NCBI GenBank assembly: GCA_964036275.1
Contig: OZ038436.1
Coordinates: forward strand, 7,042,579-7,106,578
Reading direction: 5' to 3'
From: Litoditis marina
Taxonomy: Eukaryota; Nematoda; Chromadorea; Rhabditida; Rhabditidae
Length of the DNA: 64,000 nt
The notes under the pieces were generated by a model. It worked only from the letters and a program-made list of their open reading frames with translations, was not told where the DNA came from and searched no databases. The position numbers and the translations under genes were made by a program. Shown here in pieces: positions 1 to 30,979 of the stretch; positions within the stretch are counted from its first letter, which is position 1, and each line of letters begins with the position of its first letter.

Positions 1-1663
1 ACGTGTTAAATTTGATGCGTTTTATGCTCCTACCAATACTGTTTATGAAGTGCTCGGTTGTTGGATTCATGGATGTATCACACATACACAGGACGATACT
101 GAACATCCGTACTACAAGAAAACAATGGCCCAAATTCGACATGAAACACAGGAACGTCTGGATCTTATTACCTCTGCTGGGTACAATTTGAAAATTCAAT
201 GGGAACATGATATTGAAGCCGAATTGTTGACAAACAGAGAAATGAGAAAGTTTTTCAAAGACAATCAGCATTACAAACGTTTGAGAGTGCGCGACTCGTT
301 TTGTGGAGGTAGGACTCAGAACTACCGATTGTATGCCCGGGCAAAACCTTCTGAAAACATCACTCTCCAACATCCTGACGTGGTTTCGATGTACCCGTAT
401 CTACTGTGTAACAATGAGATGCCTTTGGGTCAGCCTGAAGTTATCACGTCTGATTTCTCCCCAATTACTCTCCCCCTTCCCTACAATGGTTTCTACTTGA
501 TTGATATTCTCCCGCCGCGTGATTTGTTGCACCCTGTCATTCCATTCAAACATGACAGTCGACTCATTTTCGGTCTTTGCCGGGAGTGTATCTATGCCAA
601 ACATGACGGTGACTGTCCTAATGAGGACGAGGAAGACAGATATCTTCACGTTACAGTATACCAGGCAGAGTTGGAATTGGCGTTGCGTCATAATTACAAA
701 GTACTTCGTGTGTATGAGGTGTACAATTGGGGAAGCCCCGCTCAATGGTCAAGAGATTTCTTCCGTGACTTTCTGATGAAGTTTATTAAAATCAAAACGG
801 AAGCTTCAGGATGGCCCAGAGAAAACATGACTGATCAGGAAAAACGTACGTTTGTTCAAGAGTTCTACGATCACGAGGATATACTGGTGGACGAAACAAA
901 GATGGTGAAGAATCCGGAAGCAAGAGCTATCGCAAAAATCATCATTTCATCGGTATGGGGGAAAATGGCTGAAACAGATGACAAGATCACTACCTCTTTT
1001 CACCATGCCGATAGTGATGAGCTATCAAAGAAATTGAATGATGTTACTCTGGAAACGGTAGATATGCAGCTGATTGGTGATACCCATATGATTTCTACTC
1101 GAAAGAAGGAAAACTATCAGAAACCGCGCCCCTTCACCAACGTAGCGTACGCCAGTATTGTCTGTTCGTTAGGACGTGTGGAACTCTACAAAATGTTGGA
1201 ACGACTAGGTCCTCTTGCTTGTTACGGAGATACAGACAGTGGGATATACGTCATTGAAAACGGCGATGATAAATTAGCGGATATGGCATGAGAGTTTCTG
1301 GTTAAATGGAGCTCAGAAGTACCAGAAGGATACCGCATTATGGATTTCGCCTCGACTGGACCCAAGGTTTACAGCTACAACCTACAGAACAACGAGGATG
1401 GTACTATAAAGGAGATCGTTTAAGCTAGGGGGACTTCACAATCATTTTCGAATAGTGCGCTAGTGAACTTCAATAGTATTAGACGTCTAGCAAGGGAACT
1501 AGTGTCTGATATTGAGCGTGAAATTGTGACCGAAAAAAATGAAATTGTGAAAACTCTGGGCCATGTCTACACGGTGAGAAGATCGAAAAAGTTGCGACCA
1601 GTTATGAAGAAAGTGCGATTCTTCCCCGACTTCACCACCAAGCACTTTGGATGGAAAGAATGA
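1..1663 (+). pseudogene. Maverick/Polinton-type DNA polymerase B, 3' part, two in-frame stops
   Basis: One frame stays open from the window edge to 1663 except for TGA at 1289-1291 and TAA at 1421-1423. In order it shows the GCWIHGC and WEHD segments typical of the nuclease-like region of Polinton polymerases (near 55-220), palm motif A as DVVSMYP (377-397), motif B as KIIISSVWGKM (about 934-966) and motif C as YGDTDS (1223-1240). The C-terminal part is still recognisable after both stops. The family replicates linear element DNA by protein priming. The N-terminal part lies outside the window, and no integrase, capsid or terminal repeat is visible here. Only two stops in about 1.6 kb suggest a recently inactivated copy; sequencing error at the two sites is also possible. 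The class is sure; whether the host element is Maverick or a related linear element is inference. Confidence 0.85.
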
Positions 1664-1697
1664 AATGAACAAAATGTTTATATGTATATATAATGTA

Positions 1698-1703
1698 AAT
1701 AAA
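1698..1703 (+). terminator. Polyadenylation signal AATAAA after the polymerase
   Basis: AATAAA lies 35 bp after the last stop of the polymerase frame. It is a plausible mRNA 3'-end signal for the element gene, but the sequence alone does not prove use. Confidence 0.4.
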
Positions 1704-1794
1704 TGTATGATATCAAATCATTTTAAATAATGAAAATTGAGTTGCGAAAAATACAGTCTGAAACAAAACAGCGTCATAAACCTACAGTAACCCC

Positions 1795-2001
1795 TCTCTC
1801 TGCGCGCTCCTAATCTAGCATGATGTCCCGGCTTCATGGTCCCTTTCTCTGCACCCTCCGTAACTCACACAGTGTATCTCCTCTCTCTCCTCTTTCTCCC
1901 TCTCTCTCCATCCTCTCTCTATCTCTCTACTATCTCTCTCTCCCTCTACTATCTCTCTTTCCCTATCTCTCTCCCTATCTCTCTCTCTTTCCCCCCTTCT
2001 T

Positions 2002-2036
<35 letters not shown>

Positions 2037-2076
2037 ATCTCTCTCCCTCACTCTCTCTCTATCTTTCTGATTATGT
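1795..2076. repeat. (CT)n-rich low-complexity tract
   Basis: About 280 bp made mostly of CT, with TCTCC and CTAT interruptions. It creates open frames of about 100 codons on both strands that read Leu/Ser or Arg/Glu repeats; I regard these as artefacts. The rest of 1704-2296 holds nothing I can recognise. Confidence 0.9.
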
Positions 2077-2296
2077 CCGTCTCGTTTTACCTGGACATTA
2101 CAAACCACACTGTTAGAAATTCGAATTAATGGTGATTATCAAGAAATAATGATGCATACTTTATGTACAATACACACATATCACGTGAAACATGAAATAA
2201 TGTAAAGGCATGTAAAAATCGGTCAAAACGTGAAGTATTGAGGCATGTAGAAAATTGGTCAAAACAATGTTTAATATTAATATAAATAATACAAAA

Positions 2297-3660
2297 CTAT
2301 TTAGTTGCGACGGTCATATCTGCTCTACACATGGGGCAAGACTTATTCACTGTCAAATGTTGTTTAATACATAATTTACAGAAATAATGGCGAATCAGTC
2401 CATCTCTTGTCAGAATGCCCGGGCATGCCCGTGCCTTTCTCATCGTCTTTTCCGAGCACACCTTTAAAATTATCACTTCAGTTCCCTATATACATATACA
2501 TATTTGGGAAAAAAGAAAACAAAATCCAATATTTTTTAATTACCTTTTTTCTGGAGACGTAGATATTTTTGGCAGCGTTCTATGGAATTGTTTCACTAAC
2601 GTATAACACAAAACACACACTACCCCCCCCCACACTACACCCCAAACCGTTAGGAGACTAAGGACTCACAACAAGTGAGTTCGACGCCGATTGAAGAAAT
2701 CGTTTCCCTAAACATCAGAAACAATGACATTCTTTTCCGTTACATAATACTCAATTTATTCTGGAAACGTAAATACCAACTGAGAAAAGGATTTGTAAAA
2801 AGAACTTACTATGCATTGGCCTTTTGACCGCGACACCTTCTGATCCTCTACCGATTCACTGTCCGAGGAGTCTACCACTTTCTCTAGTGGTGTCTGTGGG
2901 GTGTCGTCCAGATAGTGTTGGTTCTCGTACGGATCAACGAGCTCCCCCCTAATCCTCTCCCGCAGAACGAGACGATCCATTCTGAAAAACATGGTGTCTC
3001 AGGGTGTGAAAATAACAGATAAATAACATAAAATAACAGCTGTCCTATATCTTTCTAATCGTATGAATAGATAGCGAATATTGTGAAATGGCCTATTGAA
3101 GACGTATAAACGACCGAGAAAAAAAAACCGTGAAACTTTCTTTAATTCTGAATAAAAAAGAATTATAAACTTTCTGTTACTAAGTATATTTCCCGGATAT
3201 GTATTCAAAAAAGTGTAGTTTAGAAAGCCCGAGCATATGGTTGAACGTTTTTCAATTATAACCTACCTATGATTGGGAACTGCCCGTGCCCTGCGGGATG
3301 GAGGCGTTCCATGCGGACTCCGGGGGGGGGGGGGGGGGGGTCTGAAACAAATTATAATGAGGAATTATCAAAATACTACTGAATTAAATAACAGTTAACT
3401 TCTATCAACATCAAAAAACTTATAACTATTTAATATTGTGGAAAAATTCTGTTAAATTAATCAATCTCTCGATCTGAACGATAGTAAGTTAAAAAAACTT
3501 CCCCGAAAGTTAGGGAATATCCTGAAGAAAAATCTGTTGCCATTGTTCAAATTATCATGGACATTAAGAAAAATTTTTACACACTACATACCTGTTTTCA
3601 TCGTTTTCGCTGTCGGAATGTCCATCGAATATGTTACCGCCCCCGAAATTGAAGAAAAAA
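2297..3660 (-). CDS. Small spliced gene with C-terminal degenerate RING-like finger
   Basis: Minus-strand exons are about 3660-3592 (5' limit unsure), 3341-3267, 2981-2810 and 2485-2297. Donors and acceptors follow GT/AG and the phase carries through all junctions. The upstream exon reads an acidic Gly/Asp/Ser stretch. The second opens with a run of prolines encoded by 19 C in a row. The third is acidic (DSSDSESVEDQ). The last ends with HYFCKLCIKQH and SCPMCRAD, like the second half of a C3HC4 RING (His, Cys-x2-Cys, CPxC). The first half is poor: VCSEK where Cys-x2-Cys is expected, with the next cysteine displaced. RING proteins are usually ubiquitin E3 ligases; activity here is doubtful. No start codon was found, so a 5' exon is missing or the gene is broken. 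It could belong to the neighbouring Maverick or to the host. Confidence 0.55.
3322..3340. repeat. G19 homopolymer (C19 in the coding strand of the RING-like gene)
   Basis: Nineteen consecutive G on the plus strand. On the minus strand they give six proline codons right after an acceptor site. A change of length by anything other than three would shift the frame of the downstream RING-like exon. Confidence 0.9.
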
Positions 3661-3699
3661 TGAGTAGAAAAAAGTATTTTTACACGTGATATATGCCGT

Positions 3700-4448
3700 G
3701 AGTAGGAAGAAATATGCCCCGAACTGTAGACGCGAAGAGTGTGTTGTTGTTATGCATAGCAGACTTGACCCCTAACCTCCCTATTACGACTAACAACTGT
3801 TCATTGTTTCATAACACCCAAATTTTTCAAATCGTACGATGAAAGATGAACGATAACATTACTGAAATCTTTTGAACTTTCGAAATTCGAATTTCTGTTA
3901 TCCTTTTTACGAAAACACTGTTTTGTTTGAACTTTTGTAGTTTGCTCTTTTGTAGTTTAAACTTTTGAACTTTCGAAATTCGAAATTCTGTCTGGACCAT
4001 GTGAAAGATCATGATCTCCAGATTAAAATGATACCCATCTCAATTATAGTTTTTGAAATTTTCTCATGTGTGCGGGATTCTGAAGATTGGATTTTGAAAT
4101 TTTGAAAAGTGAAAAATTTGGTGGAGGGAGCGGAGCCTGTCAGAAGTGAAAAAAGTGGAAAAATCGGTGGTGAGTGGAAAAATCGGGGGAAGTGGCAAAA
4201 TCGGGGAAGTACACTACTTCTATTCACACCACAAAACACTCCCAAATCTGGCCAAATATAGAACTATGAGCTTCTTGATGAGGTGATACTTCCTCGAAAA
4301 TCTCTGTTCGATTTCAAAACGTTGTAATCACGTGATAAATACAATGTTTGAACAATAAATCAGAGAAATATACCTGTTTGTTTACAGATTCTAGATTTTT
4401 TTAAACTTTAGTACAAAGTTTGTGAGTCTGTAATGTTCTCTTTTTTAG
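3700..4448. other. AT-rich non-coding stretch before the guanylyl cyclase exons
   Basis: It holds two copies of an AACTTTCGAAATTCGAA block (3870-3895 and 3962-3987) and no exon of the cyclase ectodomain that I can recognise. It is probably intron or flank of the cyclase gene. Confidence 0.4.
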
Positions 4449-24501
<20,053 letters not shown>

Positions 24502-25740
24502 AGAAATTTATCATTTTTATCTTTCTCTCTTTTTTGTATCTCTTTATTTCTTCTTTTCTTTCTCTCATAACAATATTCTGTATATTTCCTTCTTAAACTT
24601 ATCGCGAAATACACAGTGTGGAGCTATGAAATTTTGTTTGGTAGATTTACTAACGTCTTAACCCCTAGCAAATGTACCAGAAGGGTTAGCGTCTTGGAAA
24701 ATAGTAAATAGTGTGTTAACTTGAGAGACGCAGATTCGTGCATTTTTTTCATGATAACTAGTGTTCCACAATATATCTGATCTCCTTCTTTCACATATTT
24801 ATATTATTACAGGTTTGTTTCTGGTTTCTCACACATATCCCCATTTTTGTTGTTTTTTAGTGAAAGAAAAGCGATTCAAACGATTTCAGTTGAACAAATT
24901 TGAGAGGTTTACGTGAAAAACGTGTAAATTTTCACTTGACACTACATAACTAACTTTATTTTTATCTTTCGAAATCGGCTGAATGACTTCTATTAATAAT
25001 ACTTTTCTGTGACGGGTAAATTTAAGTTCTATGAGAAGAACGATTTCGGTTGAGGTGTGGCTTAATGCGATTTTCAACTGAAACGATAGATGTGTTTATT
25101 TCTGCTGTGTTTATAGTTTTATCTCAAACACTTTTGTAGAAAAAGTCTCCTCTCAACTGTCATACACCTTTTTCTTAGTTTTCTTCATTTACAATTGTTT
25201 TTTTGTATTTTTTGTGAGATATTAATATTAATAGAGAAATGGATGAGTGTGTTGTGATGAACTAATGTGATCGGGTACTTTTTTTGAGCTTACTCATTTA
25301 ATAACTTGTGTTGAAACATCTGGACTGTGCAATGAATCGTTTGTTTTGATGTTGTTTTCAATTAAAGTGTGAGTTAACGTTCTAGTATGAGAAATATGTC
25401 AATAATTTTGAAAGAAACTCTGACATCTGAAAAAGTTTCCGAAATCAGCGACTGGTGTCGACTGAGGATGAGGTAACAACCTATCCTTTAAGTGATAATT
25501 TGGCGAAATTCTAATTATACAATTGTGTAACAATTTATACCACGAGTTGCATTCTCAATCAGAGTTTGAAGGTAAATAACACCATTTCAGTGTTTCGTGA
25601 CTTTGTTATAGCTCGAAATCTAATTTTAGAGTTGCTACACATGTTTATCTGTTTATTTATATAGAGTTATCCTTACCCTGAACTGAAATTTGGCTTATTG
25701 ATTTTTATCAGCTTCCTTTATATAGGAGAACCGATGAAAA
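24502..25740. other. Intergenic, AT-rich, no gene seen
   Basis: Sequence downstream of the cyclase stop. A CT-rich stretch at 24520-24575 is the only feature; I see no canonical AATAAA close to the stop and no coding exon. Confidence 0.5.
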
Positions 25741-25744
25741 GCTT

Positions 25745-26489
25745 TCTTTGAAAAGCTTTCTTTCAGCTTTCGTATTCTGGAATTATGAACGCCAAATGAC
25801 GTTCAATTACGGAAGTGCGAAGTTGACGTCAAAAATTTCTTGAAATGATAAAAATAGTTGGTCAGTGGATGATGTGTTCTGGGACTATGGTGGTGGACTG
25901 ATTTCATTATTGAAATATGCAAAGGTAACGTCAAACATGCTTCCATCCAATTTTTAGTTGCGCAGGTCCAAATTTTAAGAGCAAATGTAGTTAGTTGTTT
26001 TGGGTTTCAATTGCAAATTTAGACATGCCTCCGGAATATCTACAAAAAGTGTAAAATTCATCAAAAAGTGGGAAACCAACAATTGTGTGATTTGTACGAG
26101 ATACTCAAGAACGGCACAACTTCTAGGGACACTGCAACAAAAAGGGAAATTATAGAGAGTGATTATTTTAATGTGATGATGCCACAAAGAGTAAAAATTA
26201 TTTTGCTAACTAGTTCACGGTAGATCACAAGTTACAGCTTTTCGATTGAGATACGGAATTTGAAAACAATGAGCGAGATTACTGTTGTTGACACAATTAA
26301 TCAGCTGTGACTTGTGATCTACCGTGAACTAGTTAGCAAAATATTTTTCATTTTTTGTGGCATCATCACTTTAAAACAATCACTCTCTATATTTTTCCCT
26401 TTTTGTTGCAGTGTCCCTAGAAGTTATACCGTCGTTGAGTAGCTCGTACAAATCACACAATTGTTGGTTCCCCACTTTTTGATGAATTT
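25745..26489. mobile_element. Second composite foldback element (degraded minisatellite plus arms)
   Basis: About 1.5 degraded copies of the GACGTCA-containing unit (25775-25935) come before inverted arms 26055-26238 and 26303-26489 (about 185 bp, spacer about 64 bp). The outer end AATTCATCAAAAAGTGGG matches that of the element at 9649-11550, so both belong to one family, here without the long 5' segment. Confidence 0.75.
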
Positions 26490-26677
26490 ATCATCAATTT
26501 TGACTCAATAAAAAACAAATTAGGGGAAACTTGAATAAAAACGACAGAGGAAGCGATCCTCATTCCAGAAATGATACTGAATATAGTATTCGAGGTAAAT
26601 CTTATTCTTATATAAAAAAAACATTCCTTGAAGATAGACATTGTACATTTATCTTAGCATCTGACTACTACATATTA

Positions 26678-26992
26678 AAGAAGGACGATAATGTGGACCA
26701 ATCTCGTGTCAACGGTGCTTTAAACTGCATAATAAAAAAAAAGTTCATTCGCATAGGTTAAACACAGTACAAATTATGAAAGTATCATGAAAATGATAAC
26801 AGTACCTATGGCGAATACGGATCCCCAGGGGTTGCGTGTTGAAGACGCAGTCAACTTACAAGGTAGCGTTTAATGAAAAATCGCGGAAAAAAACGCGGAA
26901 TGAAAAATCGCGGAAAAAATTGAAAATTGTTTTGCAGTTTAAAGGACTGAACCGTTGCGATTGGTTCACATAATCGTTCTGCTTTCACTGCA
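26678..26992. mobile_element. MITE family H copy with an internal insertion
   Basis: Left half GAAGGACGATAATGTGGACC to about 26745 and right half GTTTAAAGGACTGAACCGTT to TAATCGTTCTGCTTTC (26935-26992). The 190 bp between them are unrelated and contain a tandem TCGCGGAAAAAA pair. Confidence 0.6.
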
Positions 26993-27076
26993 GACGGTTA
27001 ACTATATATGTTCATAGCTTGGTGAAACCGAGTATATTCACGTTTTTCACGTCATTTTGAACGTTATCGAATGACG

Positions 27077-27200
27077 TTAAAGAAGGACGAATATGTGGTC
27101 CAATGCCGAGACATCGGTCCTTTAAACTGCAAATGAAAAATGTATTGCAGTTAAAAGGACTGAAGCGTTTTGATTGGACGACATAATTGTCTTTCTTTAA
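27077..27200. mobile_element. Intact MITE family H copy flanked by TTAA
   Basis: It starts TTAAAGAAGGACGAATATGT and ends AATTGTCTTTCTTTAA, about 124 bp, palindromic around ACTGCAAATG...CATTTTGCAGT-like centres. TTAA at both ends is the piggyBac-type target duplication; this is the copy that defines the family. Others are at 9588/11610, 22071, 24020, 26678, 30163 and 57705. Confidence 0.75.
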
Positions 27201-27712
27201 TATACACACGACCCATATTTTCTACCCAATACTCACACCACCGCCCCAACACACATCAGGTGTGAGGATTTTTCTTCTTTAAAAACTTTTTTTATTCTAG
27301 TTGGTGGGATCTCCTGAAGATGCCTTAACCACTAACTAGAGTAAAGCATCGTCGAGATTGGGAGGCGAAACGATGCAATACAATAAACCCAGTATCTTTT
27401 TCTCATAATAAAATAGAACTTTTACAAAGTAAATAGTTAAGAGTAACTTTTTTTCTATTATACTAATATATTACGCATAACACAGTACTTCATATTTCCT
27501 TCTATTTAGAATTATATAGAAGCTGTCGCACATTCAAACGGGCTTAAGCTGGCGAGATACTGTAACGGATGTACGGAGCTCAAAAAGAGTACGTATATCT
27601 TCGGTTGTCCAAACATAGAAACCAACAGTTGTTTTTGATTCAATAATCAACATGTTTATTTCTAACTTTGAAAAACTTATACTCGTAAAAAGTTCAAGTT
27701 GAAGTTGAGTCT

Positions 27713-27840
27713 ATAGGAAAATTGAATAGTCACGTGAAGTTGACACTCTAATGAGGAATTGTGCACTTTGTTATTGCACGTTTCTGAGTTCTGCTGTGTT
27801 TAAATTGTTTCACGTGACTGTGCAAGTGACTAACAGTATA
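27713..27840. mobile_element. MITE family T copy, intergenic
   Basis: From GGAAAATTGAATAGTCACGT to GTGACTAACAGTATA, with GAGGAATTGTGCACTTTGTT and CTGAGTTCTGCTGTGTTT inside. It is one of the best-preserved copies. Confidence 0.75.
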
Positions 27841-28261
27841 ACTGGTCTACTATGTTTATCTTCGGATTACGAATGCTAAACATCCTGGAATCTTGGTTTC
27901 CTTGACTTCTGCGTTTTTTGTTCTGTGCAATATTTCTGTCTCGATACTTGTCTTCAACAAATTCTTGTCGTAAATCGACATTTTATAGTGCGTTGTTTCA
28001 CTATTGCTTTGTAAACGAATTACGACCATTAATTCCGGATTTTACACGCACTCGCCAGTTTCACTGGGTTTATAAAGGCTAACGGGTTCTATCGCTGTTG
28101 ATTTCTCTGTCTTCGACGAATTACCAACAATAAAAATAAGGGGATTATTAGCGAATCGTAAATTATGATCAGATGTTTTCAAGACCTCCCAGCTTACAAT
28201 TGGCTACTAATGCTTTTTCACCTACATTTTTAGGTAGGAAGTCACTGCATCTGTCTTTTTG

Positions 28262-28505
28262 AGTGTACGTCTTGAGTGTCCCAACAGGAATGCGTGTTCA
28301 CAAGCAGCTCTCTTCCCCCTCCCTTAAGAAGTCTCGCATGTCACTGGATCAATGCCATCAGAGCATTCGAAAATCCACCATGAAGTATTCTATGAAGGAA
28401 AGGGACCAAGAACAACTCAGAAGAAGCTGCTACTTCAAATATCTGTGACATGTATGATGATCACCGCTTCGTAACGGAGCGACGTGAATGAATAAATATG
28501 TAAAA
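28262..28505 (+). mobile_element. Dispersed repeat copy, possible non-LTR retroelement 3' end
   Basis: CCCAACAGGAATGCGTGTTC, CGCATGTCACTGGATCAATG, ATGTATGATGATCACCGC and GTGAATGAATAAATATGT are shared, with about 90 percent identity, with 38682-38912 beside the minisatellite array. Ending in ACGTGAATGAATAAAT, also seen at 45772, resembles a LINE 3' tail. No reverse transcriptase motif is present, so the class is a guess. Confidence 0.45.
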
Positions 28506-28789
28506 AATAGGTCTTGAGGTTTATTTTCAAACAGGCTTGCATGTTTCACCAATTGCATGTAGGGGCTAACATTTTCCGTAATGAATGATAGTCCGGACGA
28601 CAATCCCAACTTGTGCGACAACCACTATACTAGAAGTAAATTGAATAGTCACGTAAAGTGCACACTGATCTCAATACTAACAATACCAGTGCGTTCATTG
28701 AAGGAGACATCAAAAAAATGTTTCTAATTCACTAAGAACGGAAAATTAATAATTGATTAATAGTAACATACAGTACGTGAGAACTAACT

Positions 28790-28821
<32 letters not shown>

Positions 28822-28830
28822 CCTCTCTTT
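28790..28830. repeat. (CT)n microsatellite
   Basis: About 40 bp of CT dinucleotides with single T/C interruptions, intergenic. Confidence 0.9.
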
Positions 28831-29794
28831 CTCAATCTGTATGTTCTCTCATGAGTCAAGAGACTCATGATAAATTCCGCGAGAGAGAAGGTTATGAGAA
28901 CTCCACCACGCACAGAAGTACGAATGAATGGATAAAAGAAGAAGAAAAGCGGAATCGTGCCCAGACAGGATCTTCAATGTTATAATTCTCTAGTAATAAA
29001 TCGTGCTTCATACTTGCCTACCTTACTATTCAGATATCGTGAGCTTATTGACTTTTATCTCTGAATCGCCCGTTGAGTGAGAAATACATTCGAACGCGCC
29101 AACTCATATTCTCACTTCTTTTTTCATCTGGTCCGTTGTTCAAGTTAGGCAAACTTGTGATCTCTTAATGAGTTTTTAATACAAAGAACTAAATAAAAAT
29201 GAGCTCAGGCTGAACAGTTTGGCCTACCAGCTGGTGTTACCTATTCACCTCCGGACATGCTACACATCCTACAATGCCTCTCACCTTGATTTCATTGATT
29301 TCTGCTTTATTCGCTCTGTGCACTACTACTGTCTTCAAATTTGCCTTCAATTCTTGTTTTGTATTTAAAGAATAGAATAGAATAGAATAGATTTATTCTA
29401 CATGTGACTTTCCACATTTTGAAATGTGGCACTCCAATTGTTGGATAAAAGAAGAAAAAATAGATGGAAAGAATGGTATCCCTGTTACGCGCTTGTAGAT
29501 ATAGATGGATGCAATTAGCAGTGTAGTACGATTGAACGGTGATTGTACCTGTTTTTGTAGTGACGTAATTATTATGAAACACTTTCGGGAGTATCTATTT
29601 ATATTATTGTAGAGATGATTTTTTGACGCTAGGTTTCATTGGGATTATATCAAAACCGGGATATAAATTGGAATTATCATGATAATATCATCAACAGACA
29701 GTTCTAAACACTTATGAGTCACGAATAAAAAATGTGCAATTCCAATAATTAATAAGCGACTGCAGGAAAACAAATTGTCGAGGATATGTGCAAG

Positions 29795-29985
29795 AACCCG
29801 TAACTGTCAAAGGGAAGGCTAGGCGTGGGAGACGAGAGTTGGCGAGGCTTCTCTTTGGACCGGGCAGCTGGAGCAGGCTGGAGGTGGACGGGTGGCATTG
29901 AAGTGACGAACGCAACTAACCGGCCGGGTATGGCCTGGCTGCAGAAGGTGCAACCACCAACCTCCCCCAATAAGTTACGAGCGCA
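29795..29985. other. GC-rich island of unknown nature
   Basis: About 190 bp clearly richer in GC than the surroundings (AGGCGTGGGAGACGAGAG, CCGGCCGGGTATGGCC). Frames on both strands are short and give no family match I recognise. An old retroelement coding fragment or a structured RNA are both possible. A GAATA repeat (29370-29395) lies about 400 bp upstream, as in LINE tails. Confidence 0.3.
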
Positions 29986-30162
29986 CGATGGTCGATGATC
30001 AGAAAGTCAGGATTTTCCAAATATGATGAAGAAGAGAGAGTACAGAGACATAATGAACTGATACGATCACGAATACAAGCATTATGGCAAGCTAAACACT
30101 CGTTTTTACTACTGTGAGTTACATGAAATCACTCAATTTATGTGAAACTACGTCTAGTATTC

Positions 30163-30284
30163 CCAAGGACGATTGTGTGGTCCAATCGCAACGCTTCAGT
30201 CCTTTAAACTGCAATACATTTTTAAATTACAGTTTAAAGGACCGTTGACACGGTATCGGTCCACATAATCGTCCCACTTTAAAT
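30163..30284. mobile_element. MITE family H copy, intergenic
   Basis: AAGGACGATTGTGTGGTCCA to CATAATCGTCCCACTTTAA, with CAGTCCTTTAAACTGCAATA and TTACAGTTTAAAGGACCGTT forming the palindromic middle. Confidence 0.7.
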
Positions 30285-30609
30285 CTAGTTTTTTTTCAAT
30301 AGCATCCAATCCCAGGTGCTTGGAAAAATAACCTCTTAGAGCAACATTTGACCGCGCGTAGTTTTCTGTTTGGTTTGTGATAAGACGGTTGTTAATCCTG
30401 GAAGAAACTTTCAACCGCACTCGTCTGTTTCACCGAATCTATACAGGTTAACGGATACCAAGATATCTTCAATGATTAACATCTAGCATTAGTTGCAAGT
30501 GTCGTTGCCACATTTGACCGCGATATCTCGGAAAGACCGAAGCCTATTTTGCCTTTCATCCCCTTTACATCTTGAATTGTTGAACTTGATTCGAGCTAGT
30601 TCGTGTTAT

Positions 30610-30977
30610 TTTAGAGTGGTTAACCAATTTCAAAAATCAATTCAATTCAATTCCAATTCCAACCAATCTCGAAAAATTCCGAAATTTCAATTCCAATGCT
30701 TTCAATGTTTCCAAAAACCAATTCAATTCAATTCCAATTTCGACCGATTCTTGAAAAATCAATCCCAATTTCAATTCTTAAGGCATTCCATTTTTTTCTG
30801 GCTGTCAAAAACCAATTCAGTTCAATTCCGATTTTCTTTTAACAAAACCAATTCAATTCAATTCAATTCTTAGGAATTGGTTCCACTCAAAAACCAATTC
30901 AATTCAATTCTTTGGAATTGGTTTCCAATTCTTTTCGATTCCAATTCCAATTCAATTCAATTTCTTAACCACCCTAA
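30610..30977. mobile_element. TIR-bounded element filled with AATTC/CAATTCC satellite (family Q)
   Basis: It begins TTAGAGTGGTTAACCAA and ends TTCTTAACCACCCTAA, and most of the inside is AATTCAATTC, CCAATTCC or their complements. The ends resemble those of the CTCGAAA-filled family P (TAGGGTTGTTAA), but the satellite is different. The open frame across it (Asn/Gln/Ser/Phe repeats) is an artefact. Confidence 0.7.
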
Positions 30978-30979
30978 GT

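Noticed and set aside
30493..30873. 126-codon Asn/Gln/Ser-rich frame
   Set aside because: Translation of the AATTC satellite within a TIR element.
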